Below, piece by piece: positions 24,637 through 35,202 of a stretch of 64,000 bases of DNA. Under the pieces are notes generated by a model, which had not been told where the DNA came from, searched no databases, and was given only the letters and a program-made list of their open reading frames with translations. The DNA lies in the NCBI RefSeq assembly GCF_949628265.1, contig NC_088786.1, positions 31,021,681 to 31,085,680 on the forward strand, read 5' to 3'. Every line of letters begins with the position of its first letter. The stretch's first letter is position 1. Both the position numbers and the translations under genes were made by a program. Origin of the DNA: Cloeon dipterum. Its lineage: Eukaryota > Arthropoda > Insecta > Ephemeroptera > Baetidae.

Positions 24637-25482
24637 TTACTTCTTGGCTGCCCCAGGGACGTTTTCTCCTTTGTTCTGTCCCCTTAGTTTTACTCCTGAA
24701 ATCAAAGAAGAAGAAAAATGAAAACTGGGTCTTTTTGTACAAAGCGAATATTACCGATAGTACGCTCGATCTTGCCAAGAATTGCTTGGTTTGGAATCGC
24801 TCTGCCAGCCTCATAGTCATTGATGATCTGCGGTTTTTCATTGATTTTTGTGGCAAGCTCCTTCTGGCTCCAGCCCTTGGCCAAACGGCCCTGCTGAATC
24901 AGTTTTCCTACATCCATCGAAATCTTATCATGCTTCAGCTCATCAGTCTCTCTGTCCAGTTTGGCCGTGTTCTTGGAGGTCTGGTGCTGCTTGTTGGTAG
25001 CGGCACCCCCTGCAACGGTTGCACCTCATTCTGAATACTTCTCATTGCTCACAAAGAATTTCAGCAATATATGTATCTCTTGAGAAATGTCGAACTAAAG
25101 AATAGCGACCATGAAATAGATACAGGGAAATATAAGAACGGGTTATTTTCTGCATCACAATACTCTTCACAGGTTGTGACTGCAGTGTCATTACGCAATT
25201 TTCGTGCATGAGGTGTGCTCATTATAAACAAAACACAGCTGTAACCATAAGGTACTTTGTTAAGTTGTTTTCACCGTACATTTTTGTGTCGTGTCCACGG
25301 ACATTCCTTGCCTCCTGGCGGCGTTCACAGCCTGAAAAATAAATAAACGTCAGGAATTTCCCAAAATTGATAAAAGTAATACGCAAATTTTGTTAACAGA
25401 ATTAAAACACCAGTCAAAATTGAAATACGTGCTGAAAGTCACGTACCTGTTCAGACTTAGCGGAGACGTTTTTCATGTTCAT
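24637..25482 (-). CDS. mbf1: Multiprotein bridging factor 1 (EDF1 homologue)
   Basis: Transcription coactivator that bridges bZIP or nuclear-receptor activators to TBP; in other eukaryotes it also binds collided ribosomes. Coding exons on the minus strand: 25482-25447, 25331-25280, 25009-24755 and 24695-24637, 133 residues. Visible parts are [14 protein letters not shown], then [15 protein letters not shown] and [18 protein letters not shown] (the MBF1 domain). A Cro/C1-type helix-turn-helix follows ([22 protein letters not shown]...[10 protein letters not shown]), and the end is VKLRGQNKG...AAKK. The acceptor at 25011-25010 is chosen because it restores the conserved KW and frame. The usual N terminus (SDWDTVTVLR-like) is not seen. 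The coding exon opens with in-frame stops upstream, so I start at ATG 25482, with 25476 as the alternative. A noncoding first exon ending at the donor after 25569 is likely. Head-to-head with Gga. Confidence 0.92.
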
Positions 25483-25569
25483 ATTGCCGGCGAGAAAAAA
25501 AGTCACTTTCTGCGAAAGAAATATTCGGATAAGTATTTTAATTGTCTCTATCAAAGTTCAAACTTCACC

Positions 25570-26235
25570 TGCGAAAAATCGGTTGTCTGTATTTACGGGA
25601 GCCTCGGAGACAAGCAGAAAACTGGGTGCTCGTGGTTTATTATCTTCTGCGATTCAAGGTTCAAGATGGCGATCACAACAAATGGAAACGTATCGCCCAA
25701 TCAGCAACGAGTATCGCCCAAGCAAGAGGGGCGTGGTGATCACTCTGCTCTTCCTGCTGATTTCTGCTGCTGCTGATCGATTTTGTGTTTCGCATTGCCG
25801 CAAAAAAAGGAGAAAAATTCAATGTCACATTATAACATTTCTTTTTCTTGAACCACGTTGATTTTATTGAAGTACAGAGAATATGTTTGTGATCTTACTT
25901 TAAAATTCGCATTTCTTCCATGCTGTGAAGTCTAAGTGAAAAAGGTTTGCTTGAAACATTTTGTAATGTCAGGGATTTTTTGTATTGTTCTAAACGCTCA
26001 ACTTTTTGCTTGCCTTTTTATTTACTGCAAGTAGTGATGCTCATCCGTATTATCATTTCATGTGTTTTGATGGGTATCTTGTTTGTCTTATTAAACATTT
26101 TTTATATCTATTCATTTTTTAGTGTCTAGGCTAACATTCGTCAGAGAGTTGATTAGAACGTTTATTAAAACGCTAAAAGGTTTTTAACCACAGAATTATC
26201 AGCTCTAACATGGTTTTTGTTAAATTTTCCAGAAA
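25570..26235. promoter_or_regulatory. Divergent 5' region of mbf1 and Gga
   Basis: This lies between the mbf1 first-exon donor and the Gga start codon. AAGATGGCG at 25663-25671 is a YY1/Pho-like core of the kind often found at start sites of housekeeping genes, and would lie at the 5' end of the mbf1 noncoding exon. No TATA box stands out. Short ORFs inside are not credible genes. Confidence 0.4.
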
Positions 26236-29200
26236 ATGTCAACATTGGATCAGCTTCTTCATGTGGCAACTAGCCCTACCAATTCAGGACCAGATGCGGC
26301 TGCTATTGACAAGTTTTGTGACAGGGTGAACGCTGAACCTGAGGGTGCCCTGGTTGCAACGCGTCTGCTCGCAGCCAAAGTGCAGTCTGCACAAGAGTGG
26401 GAGGCCCTGCAGGCGCTTCACATCCTTGAGCACTGCGTCCGCAACTGCCCGAGTCTGCTGCCAGAAGTGGCTAAATTTCGTTTCCTCAACGAACTCATCA
26501 GGGTGGTGTCTCCAAAGTACTTAGGCCCTCGCACCACCCCTGCTGTCAAAAGTCGAGTGCTTGAAATTTTGTACGGCTGGACGAGGCAATATCCTCAGGT
26601 ATAAATAATTATATCTGGCCAGAATTATTGTTTAAAATAATATCTAACTACAATGACAGCACTCAGTAACTTCTCTTAATTGTTAGTTTTAGCCTGCCGG
26701 TTTTAATTATTTCTTTTGGTGGTCACAGTTCTCTGTAGTTTAATTTAGTATAATTTAAACTCACCCTTAGTTAACTCAGTTTCTTCTTTGCGAAAACAGA
26801 CTGTCCTAGTCAGGGTGCTGATAGAAAAAAGAAAATTCATGATTTTCACAATTTTTTATTGGATATTTTTCCAAAATGGTATACGTTGCTTTGAATTTCG
26901 TCCGGTAAATAATTGCTTTTTGAGAACTTCGAAGGAAATTTAATATTAAACAATTGCCTCTGTGCTAGAAATTATTTATCATTGTGCTAGTCTGACAAAA
27001 AAGCATAGTGATTGTCTGGGGACCCGGCAGTTAATGGATACTTCGCGTTAAGCGATTAAGTTGAAATAAATTTACTGTTAAGACTAAGAGAACCTCAAAG
27101 AACGCGCGCTTCGCTCCCTGACGGTATTACGAGATAAGAGTTGCGATATTTTTCACGTGGGTTCCATCTAATCAGCTGGCGTTTTCAAAGTAATGGAAGA
27201 AATACGTGGTTCAAACAATGAGAAAATAATTTTCAAGTTGTTGGTTACTTAAAATCTTGCTTTGGATTCACGTTCTCAGCTATTATATTTCATCTCGCAG
27301 TTGCTTAGGAAAACATTTTTAACAGAGTTTTCCATTAGGCAACAAATAATCAATTTTATTGGTTGGTGTCTATTTACCACTGATTCGAATGAGATATTTA
27401 ATATTTGACTGATAATTTTGGCACTTGGCACAAAATAATATTTTCTTAGCAATTTCTTAAAAATTTAGCTGTCTACCCACCATCTGTTTTACAAATTAGG
27501 AAATAATTTGGATATATTTATCTTTTACAGGAGAGTAAAATTCAAGACGCATTTGAGATGCTGAGGAAACAAGGGGTGGCAAACGACGACCATATGTCTT
27601 CCTCCTGTCCTTTTGTCCCACCAAGACAGTCTGACAAGACGTCAGTGTTCGAGGATGATGAAAAATCAAAACTGCTGAAGAGACTGCTGCAGAGCAAGCA
27701 CCCTGATGACCTGCAGGCGGCGAACCGACTGATCAAATCAATGGTGCGCGAGGACGAGAAAAGGACTGAGAGACAGTGCAAGGCTGTCAGCAAGGTGGAG
27801 CAGGTGCAAAACAACTGTCAGTTGCTGATGGAAATGCTTACACACTATGATAAATCGGGTGAGTCACTCAACAAATAGAAACAAAGAAAAGCAAAATTAA
27901 CAATTAAACACTGGTTGAATGTTCTCAAAATATTTTATAGAAAATAGCGGATAAAAATCTTTGGAATTTTACTGGCGTTTCCGTGAGATAAAAAGATTGT
28001 TGAAATTTTATTTAGAATCTTTATTAAGTGATAAACTGGGTCATTATTTCTCGTAATTATAGTTTTTTTCCTGCTTGTTTCATTTTTGACATAATGATAA
28101 TTAATCATTTTTCGCGCTCATTCATTAATGAATATTTTTATGCTGTTTAAAGTTAGTCAGTGTTAAAATGTTAACTCTTTGCGAAGGATAAAGCTATGTA
28201 CTTCTTACGAGGAAATTATTAGGATTTCTGGATTTCACGCTTAAGCTTTGGCGAAATTCTTGAAATCATGTATTCAACAAGTTATGTTCACCAGGGGAAA
28301 CTTTTTCATTCAACCGAGTTGACAAGTTATTCATTCAATCCTCATGATATTTTAGAGATAGACTCCACGTAGTGCCGGCTACATCTGCTGGTTAAAGTGC
28401 ATTTTTTCTAACCACAGCTGCTCTCTGATTGTAGGTGCCAACTCAGCCGACCTGGAATTGATGTCTGAACTAAAGCAAACCTGCGACACCCTTCGACCGA
28501 CCCTGAGCAACCTGGCCGAAGAGTGTGCCGACCAGCAGGAAATTCTCAATGACATCATATCCGCCGGGGAGGAGCTGAATCGAGTTCTGGACATCTACAC
28601 CGCTGTGATCATGCGCGGGGAGAAGCTGCCCTTGCGAACCACCTGCCTTGGCGTGAACACCGCCCTTCTAGACCTTGGCCAGGACGAAGCATGCTCGGCG
28701 GCACACGTTGGTGTTCAAAGCGAGGCGGACCAACTCAAGGAGATCTTCAGCTCAGGTGGCCTTACCCCGGAAATGCCGGTGACTAACTCGCAGCAGCTGC
28801 TTCTGCTGGACGCACCCCTTCTGGACCCCAAGGTTGAGCTGCCCCTACCAAAGCCTAAAGTCGAACAGTCTGTGATTGCTCCTGTGGATCTGTTTTCCTC
28901 TCCCAACCCACCCGCACCAAAATCTGAGACTAAACCCGCGCACTCTGATCCGCTAAAGGGGCTGGACCTCGACTTCCTCGTCAAGGCACAAATGACGGAA
29001 AGCTTGCAAAAGAAGCAAAAGAAAATCAGCAGCGGTGACGAGGCTATGCTGGATCTTAGCCTCAACTCCCTTGGCGACGATTCGATGCTCGACTTCGGCA
29101 GACCAGACAGTCCTTTATGCCAGGACGAGCCTATAACCGAAAAAACGCCTGATTTCCTCAGCAAACCAGACGAGCATGTGAAGTCAGAGATCCCGAAGCC

Positions 29201-29684
29201 GCCGCCGACGGCCACGGTCGAACCTCAGCGACAGTCTGAGGATTCGCAGGTGGACTGCAAGGCCCTGTTGGCCAACCTCTCCGTCAGCCTCGCCGAGGTG
29301 CGGCCCAGTCGGATCCCCCCGGTCGTGGTGTTGGACCAGCCGGAGGGACTGCACGTGTCTCTTCACGTGGCGCAGAACTGCCCGAGAGCCGGCGTGCGCG
29401 TGGTCGTGATCTCCATTCAGAGCAGACTGGCACAACCCGTGGACAGTCTGGTGTGTCAGTGTGCGGTGCCGAGCAAGTCGTGCAAGGTGCGACTGCAGCC
29501 GGCGTCGGCCTCCGAGATGGCCGCCTACAGCCCGTTCCTCCCGCCCCCAGCGGTCACCCAGTTGATGCTGCTGGCGAATCCCAGAGAGCAACCGGTCGGA
29601 CTTAAGTTGATGCTGTCCTACTGCGTGGACGGCGACCTGGTCACCGAGATGGGTGAGGTAAACAATCTGCCCTTGGACATGTGA
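26236..29684 (+). CDS. Gga: GGA clathrin adaptor (Golgi-localised, gamma-ear-containing, ARF-binding)
   Basis: Monomeric clathrin adaptor that sorts cargo at the trans-Golgi toward endosomes. Three exons: 26236-26598, 27531-27858 and 28435-29684, 646 residues, phases consistent. Residues about 5-140 form the VHS cargo-binding domain (ATSPTNSGPDAAAIDKFCDR...EALQALHILEHCVRNC...KSRVLEILYGWT). Residues about 165-300 form the GAT domain that binds ARF-GTP and ubiquitin (KLLKRLLQSKHPDDLQAANR...LIKSMVREDEKR, then the helix around EILNDIISAGEELNRVLDIY). An unstructured hinge follows, with clathrin-box-like stretches (LLLLDAPLLD, MLDLSL) and many DxxLDF-type motifs. Residues about 520-646 form the gamma-adaptin ear (GAE), ending MGEVNNLPLDM. 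AATAAA at 29874-29879 is the likely polyadenylation signal. The gene is head-to-head with mbf1 and converges on the LRR gene. Confidence 0.96.
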
Positions 29685-29873
29685 ACAGACTAAGATGTGA
29701 TCTGATTTTTTTAAGACTTTCGGTTGTGTTACCCTTTAAATTATAACCATACCGAGTTACTATGAATTGTGGTATATTTTACGCCTGTTTATCGAAATGC
29801 ATTCCTCCTTTTCTTTGCATTATTCACCACCAGATTAAAATGAACCATTTCGCGATATTGTAAATGAGCCTTT

Positions 29874-29879
29874 AATAAA
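29874..29879 (+). terminator. Gga: Gga polyadenylation signal
   Basis: AATAAA about 190 bases after the Gga stop, followed by AT-rich sequence. Confidence 0.6.
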
Positions 29880-30517
29880 ATACACTGGATTTATCTCATA
29901 AAGGTATGTTTAAAAAGCGAGAAACCTTTATTTTAAAAGTTTTTATTTATTCTCTAAATACAATGATTTATTTAGCCTTCAGCATGATTTTCGTGAAAAT
30001 TGTTTTTATCATCATTTTTAAATTAAAATGCACGACATGTACTTTGCAACTAAGCGCGTCTGCTATTTTGCCTATTGGTGATTATTCTAAGATTATAAAA
30101 TAAGGATTTATACTTACATCTAAACTTGAAAGAGGTAATCATTTCATACCAGATCGCTTTTATGTGATTTTAATACAAAATAAAATTCATCGTAGAACTA
30201 AATTACAACTAGCAGTCAAATCCATATATTCACAATTTTGTTTAAAAATAATTTAAGCCTCCACCTAAAGCCAATTGTTTTTGTTTGTGGCAAATCAACT
30301 GTGTTTTTAACTCGAAACAATAATATATGGGAAAGTTGAAAAAAAAAGATTTAAAATACTCGGCAGTTTTTGAAGTATTTACCATTCATTCCACAGTAGG
30401 AAGTGCCAACGCATGATTTGATTTTGATCGCTGAAACAGAGATGCATTGGCGCTTAACAAACTGCCCATCCACTCTATCTTATTGCGGAAGCCACACCAC
30501 GACCCACAATCCCACCT
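29880..30517. other. Spacer between convergent Gga and LRR gene
   Basis: AT-rich. Minus-strand AATAAA candidates (TTTATT on the plus strand, about 29927-29955) could end the LRR transcript, giving close or overlapping 3' ends with Gga. No other feature seen. Confidence 0.4.
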
Positions 30518-33500
30518 TTACGCTGTTGGAGGAGAGCTCGATATCAATATTTGCATCACGGGCTCCTGTCCGGGGTCGTCCGACTGGTAGACTGGCTCGT
30601 CCTCCATTTTTCTGGTCCTGTCTGCAGAAACCTCGTCCAGCTTCTTCACCTCCAAGATTTCGGTGATGCTGGCCGTTGGTGGAGACATTGGTGAGCTGGA
30701 CGAAGGGGAATTCTCGAACATTTCGCACTCAGGCAACCCGATCAATTCCGCCTGGAAACCTTTGTTGCTCTCTTTGGCATTTGCAAGTTCTTTGGAGCAC
30801 TGCAACTCATTTCCTGAAGAGAAATACAACAATTAGTTAAATTAAACTTTTTTAAACATCAGGTAACTGTAACGCACCTTTCAAGAAAATGCGAACGATC
30901 GAAACAACGACGTTGTCCTTGCCGCGGCAAGTGCTCCTCGACGCAAGCTCACCACCCAGCTTCACGATTTTGTTGTGGCTGAAGTCTGCGTAGCAGATGT
31001 TAGGGAAGCTATGCAGTTCCTTGTCTAAGATGGTCAGTTGATTGTGGCCGGCCAGAAGGGTTCCCACAAGAGGCAGTGTGATCTAATTTAATATTTTAAA
31101 AGTTTAATTTTAACCTTTCAAGCATATTATATCAGATTTCAGATTTTATTAGAGGTCTCTGCCAACCCGCAAATTTTGAGTCACGTGGGCAGCTGCCGTG
31201 AATCTGGCTAAGCTGCGCCAGCCACGCCAACCGCAGGGGAAAATGGTCAAAAATTAAAAATTGCCGAAGAAAAAAGGGGTTTCCGGTTGCACTATCAAAC
31301 TTTACGTTTAAAATATTGTCAGCCGTCGGTGAAAATGGCCAGCCGCCACCAGGCAAAAAAAATCGGCAAAGCCGGTCCCGCCAGCTGCCGCCTTAAATCT
31401 CGCGGCTGACGATATATTATATATGTCTTTTTTCGAGATGGGTGCCTCCTGATAGCAAACAACTCGCAAAAGCTCCGCGTCCCTCATAACGAACGGGCCT
31501 CATTGCAGGAAGCCCAACCCGGAATTGGAACAGCTCGTTAGTGTTCCTGCCCTCGCACCAGGCAGGGTATATTTATTGAAACTCTAAACATCCGTTCCGC
31601 GAAATTAATTCACGCATGCTGGTGAGGTCCAAACCGGCAAGTATTAGCTAAAGTCGGACTGCTTTCGTAATCTTTCCAAATAATTGCAAGGCAAGGGAGT
31701 CGAACAAATCAACCCGCACAAGATCTGCTCAAACATATATCGTTCAGATTCCCATATATATCAAGTGCACGAAAAGCATGCGCTCAATAATGCGTGCCGA
31801 CGGCTTGGTTCAAGCATTTTAATTTTTACCAAAGATGTGGCGCTCAACGTGGAAATCTGGTTGTGGCTTATGTCCAGCAGTGCTAGCTTGTCCAAGCCGA
31901 CCAGCTCGCTAAGTGACAGGTGGCATAGTTGGTTGTGGCTCAGGTTGAGTTTGCTCAGGTTAGTTAGGCCATGGAGAAAACCGTCCAGGGTCAATATCTC
32001 GTTGTGTGCCAGGTTGAGTTCTTTCAGATGGCCCAACGTGTAGTTCTCCTAATAGGCATACAAGTGAAACACACCTGTTTAAATAGCTTTTTGTTAATTT
32101 GTTAATACCTCGCTGCTGCTAATGAGTCTCTCAATGCGGTTGTTCTTCAAGTCGAGCTCTCTGAGTGTACTTAACCCTTTCACTTGCGACAGGCTAAATT
32201 TGGTCAGACTGTTGTATTGCAGGTGGATCCTGATTATTCTCTTCAGTGGAAGCAAAGCGTTTTTTATATCAATAATCATGTTGTTGTCTAAGAAAAGTTG
32301 CTCTAGTTTTTCGCACTCGAGGAAATCGTCATCGTCAAGCTGTTTGAAGTTTTGGTTAATTTTTTATCGATTTTACATAGCTTTTCTATATTACTGAAGT
32401 AAGTTTATTGTGGCTGAGGTCTAGATAATCTATCTTTCTGAACTTCTTGAGGTTTCCGCCAAGATTATAAATTTTATTATGGTGGAGTTCAAGATGCTCC
32501 AGGGATGACTGATGGTAAAAATCATCTGGTATGGTGGTCAGCAAGTTGTGAGTTAGATTTAAATTCCACAGCCTGCTTGGCACAGGGAGCTCCCCTTCCA
32601 GATCACTGATGTCGTTGTATGATGCAAACACCCACTCTAATTTGTGCAAATTCCTAAGAATTCAAACAGTGTAATTTTTCTGCTAAGCTTAAAAATCTTA
32701 CTTCGGACTTACTTCAAAGAATCGTTGAAGGTCGTTAAGTTATTTCTTGCAATCGCAAGCCGACGCAAATTAGCGGGGAACGCATTTTGGTCGACCCTGT
32801 ATATCTCGTTGTCGCTTACAACCACAGAGTATAGATCATTCACCCCCTGCAAATTGTACACACAAAATTGAAATAAAAATATAATACTCGATAATTAGAC
32901 AAAATCAAGCCTTGAAATCGGTTTCTCTGAGTTCCTGGATCTTGTTTCCTCCTAGAGAAAGCGTCTTGAGCCGAGGCATATGAAGCAAGGAGTCGGTTGG
33001 AACTGTAGTCAGCAGGTTGTTGGCTAAGTTCAGGTAAGCCACGCTGTCCATGTACTCGAAGGCATCAGGATGGAACCCACTGTAGATGCATTGAAAATAT
33101 TTTTACTTTGAATATTTACGCTCACCGTCAAATTGGTGCGCCAAAATTTCAATTCCTAAAAATATCAAAATATCTTTACTTGCACATTTTTTTTCATTTT
33201 TATATCTTATGAATTAAAATTCGAATTCATGTAGCTACCAAAATAAAATATGCGTTTTCGTTAATGATATTATGATTGACTTCATAATTTATCGGCGCCT
33301 GCAGAGGTTTGAATTTTCAAATTTAATTTTTAGTCGCTTTTATATAAGTCGGAAAGAAGGACTAAGCTTCTACGTTTTAATCCTGAAAATGTATATATTA
33401 TTGAAATGTGCCGCGGATTAGCAACTATAAACCAATTGTCCCTGACATCGATTTGGGAGATGAGGCGCCGTGTGGAGAGCAAAAATAACAATGTTTGCTG

Positions 33501-35202
33501 GCGGTCGGCTACACGCAAGAAATTGCATCGTAGCCGTGAGCAAGCGGAGCCTACGGAGGAGTATGTCTGCATAGCCGCGCACCGAAAAGCCAGAGGTTAT
33601 CGCTGCGCTGCTGGAGCCACGCACGCTTAAAAGCAGATGAATGTGGAATATACTGTGCTGAGTATAAATAGAATACCGCCCTTGGTGCATGTGTGCCGAA
33701 CACCACACCAGTTGCAATTAAAATGATAGCAGATCATTCAGTCAAAATACAAAATATACCGATGAAAGATGCCATCTTTTATTTAAATAGTTCGATTTTG
33801 TTTAATCGCTTGTTCCCAAAAGCAGCTCATTTTTACTTCGATTTAAATTATTGCTGGGGTGAACAGGCTCTAATATTTCCAACAACATTTGTAAAATTCC
33901 ATATTTATGCTTTTTAACTTCAGATTCGTCCTTCTTTGGAGGAAACTCCTGACCCATTTCCATCCATTAGATCAAGAAAGTGCCCTTATTTCCATAATAT
34001 TGAATTTTGCATGTGCGTTGCATCTGATTTAAAAAAAATCACAGTGAAAAGTAAGGATTCGAGTGACCGCAGAACGCGAACGCCTGATTTTTTGAGATCT
34101 CGCACGTCATTGATTGAATTTCATGAATCAAAACTCGCGCAGGCTGTGAATTTATTGAGCGAGTCTGGCATATGAGATTGGCCAATTGCAACTATTGAGC
34201 CTGCGGGTCAGAGGTCACGTACCTGACAAGTCGGGGAGGTCACCAATTGGCGCAGTGACCTCTGCGATATTGGAGCCAATCTAGGGTGACATTCCAGATA
34301 AAATTTTCAATTGACAATTCAGACGCTGCGATCACGGCTCGTACTAATGCAAGACAATAGCGGAAATCTTATATGTCAACAGTTTTTCTTTGAAATGGCA
34401 GATGATGCGAATGGCTCTTTTGTTTTTGGAAAGACTAAGTCGCTTTTTAACACTTCTCAGAACGCGTGTGAGTCGATCTCGAGAAACTGTGATGTTTTAA
34501 TAACAAAGGTCAAAGTTTTATCCAAGATATATAATATATTGCAAAAAGAAGCGGTTTTTGGCGCTTAAAAGAAATCAAAGAATGAACTATTCTCTGCAAA
34601 CTGGATAGGAGACAGTTGAATTTCTTTGTATTACGCGAAATGGAACTTGACATCAGAAACATAAACGAGAACCTGGCCTAAATTTGATCTCTCATAAATA
34701 AGTCTTGAGCAATCAAAACTAATAAAGATCAAGATTGAAGTCATTGCCAACTGAGAAAAACAACAGCCTTTACTTCGTAAGTGATTGAGACAAAAGTAAA
34801 AAAAAACGATTGAGAACTCAAAAAAATTGAAAAATCACGCATTGACCTGATATTGTTCAAGCTCATGTTGAGAGTGCGGATTGAGATTCCAAGGTCCTTG
34901 AAGTAGGTGCCGTTGACGTGCGCTAGGTCATCAAGCGACGAGTGTGAAATACGAAGGTTGAGCCTGGTGTAGTTGTTGAAGTTTCCCCTGAGCGCATCCA
35001 CCACTTGGTTGAACGAAGTCATCTTCTCGCAAGCGATGTCGATTTTCTGGGCCGTGGACGCGATGGAGGCGGCGGTCTGCTCCTGCGAACCGCCGCTGTT
35101 CAGGGTGTAGGTGCAGGTGCATGGCGAGATCTGCTCGCGCTGCACGCAGTTCAGGGTGGTGCCCACCGTTATCCCGAGCAGGGTGTACAAGAAGCCTGCC
35201 AT
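30518..35202 (-). CDS. Secreted leucine-rich-repeat protein
   Basis: Extracellular LRR protein of unknown ligand; I do not recognise a named orthologue. Eight exons on the minus strand: 35202-34847, 33079-32911, 32846-32713, 32653-32395, 32339-32109, 32048-31830, 31082-30878 and 30813-30518, giving 622 residues with all phases consistent. It starts with a hydrophobic signal peptide (MAGFLYTLLGITVGTTLNC) and a Cys-containing N-terminal cap (CVQREQISPCTCTYT). About 15-17 LRRs follow, for example LNLANNLL, LSLGGNKI, LELHHNKI, YLDLSHNKL, LDLKNNRI, LNLAHNEI and LNLSHNQL. Next is a Cys-containing C-terminal cap (STCRGKDN...GNELQCSKELANAKE). The last exon is Ser/Pro-rich then acidic, ending ILISSSPPTA, with no transmembrane helix or GPI signal, so secretion is inferred. 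The intron after 32911 appears to use a GC donor. The first intron (about 1.77 kb) holds the inverted-repeat element at 34175-34282; a dispersed repeat lies in the intron 31083-31829. Slit, chaoptin or ALS-type proteins are related only by fold. Confidence 0.85.
31437..31800 (+). repeat. Dispersed repeat family, copy 1
   Basis: About 365 bases in an intron of the LRR gene, matching two other segments of the window in the same orientation. It opens with GATGGGTGCCTCCTGATAGC and contains the shared words TGATAGCAAACAACT, CTCCGCG, AATTAATTCACGCATGCTGG and GTGCACG. It ends just before the splice donor of the upstream LRR exon (31829-31828). No ORF; no clear terminal inverted repeats. Confidence 0.75.
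33080..34846 (-). other. First intron of the LRR gene
   Basis: An intron of about 1.77 kb. It contains short plus-strand ORFs with no family resemblance, a TATA-like stretch near 33661 and the inverted-repeat element at 34175-34282. Nothing else recognised. Confidence 0.6.
34175..34282. repeat. Inverted-repeat element with AGGTCA half-sites
   Basis: The ends AGATTGGC (34175 on) and GCCAATCT (to 34282) are inverted copies. Inside, CAGAGGTCAC near 34209 pairs with GTGACCTCTG near 34254. A further direct GAGGTCACC lies between them. The whole could fold as an imperfect hairpin of about 108 bases. Confidence 0.6.

Noticed and set aside
26980-27190. GC-richer patch in the first Gga intron as a transposon fragment
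   Set aside because: No terminal repeats, ORF or second copy in the window.
28715-29591. Two minus-strand ORFs of 166 and 135 residues
   Set aside because: Shadows of the large third exon of Gga; Ser- or Arg/His-rich without family resemblance.
33936-34568. Plus-strand ORFs of 79 and 85 residues in the LRR first intron
   Set aside because: No family resemblance; they span the palindromic element and AT-rich intron without splice or promoter support.
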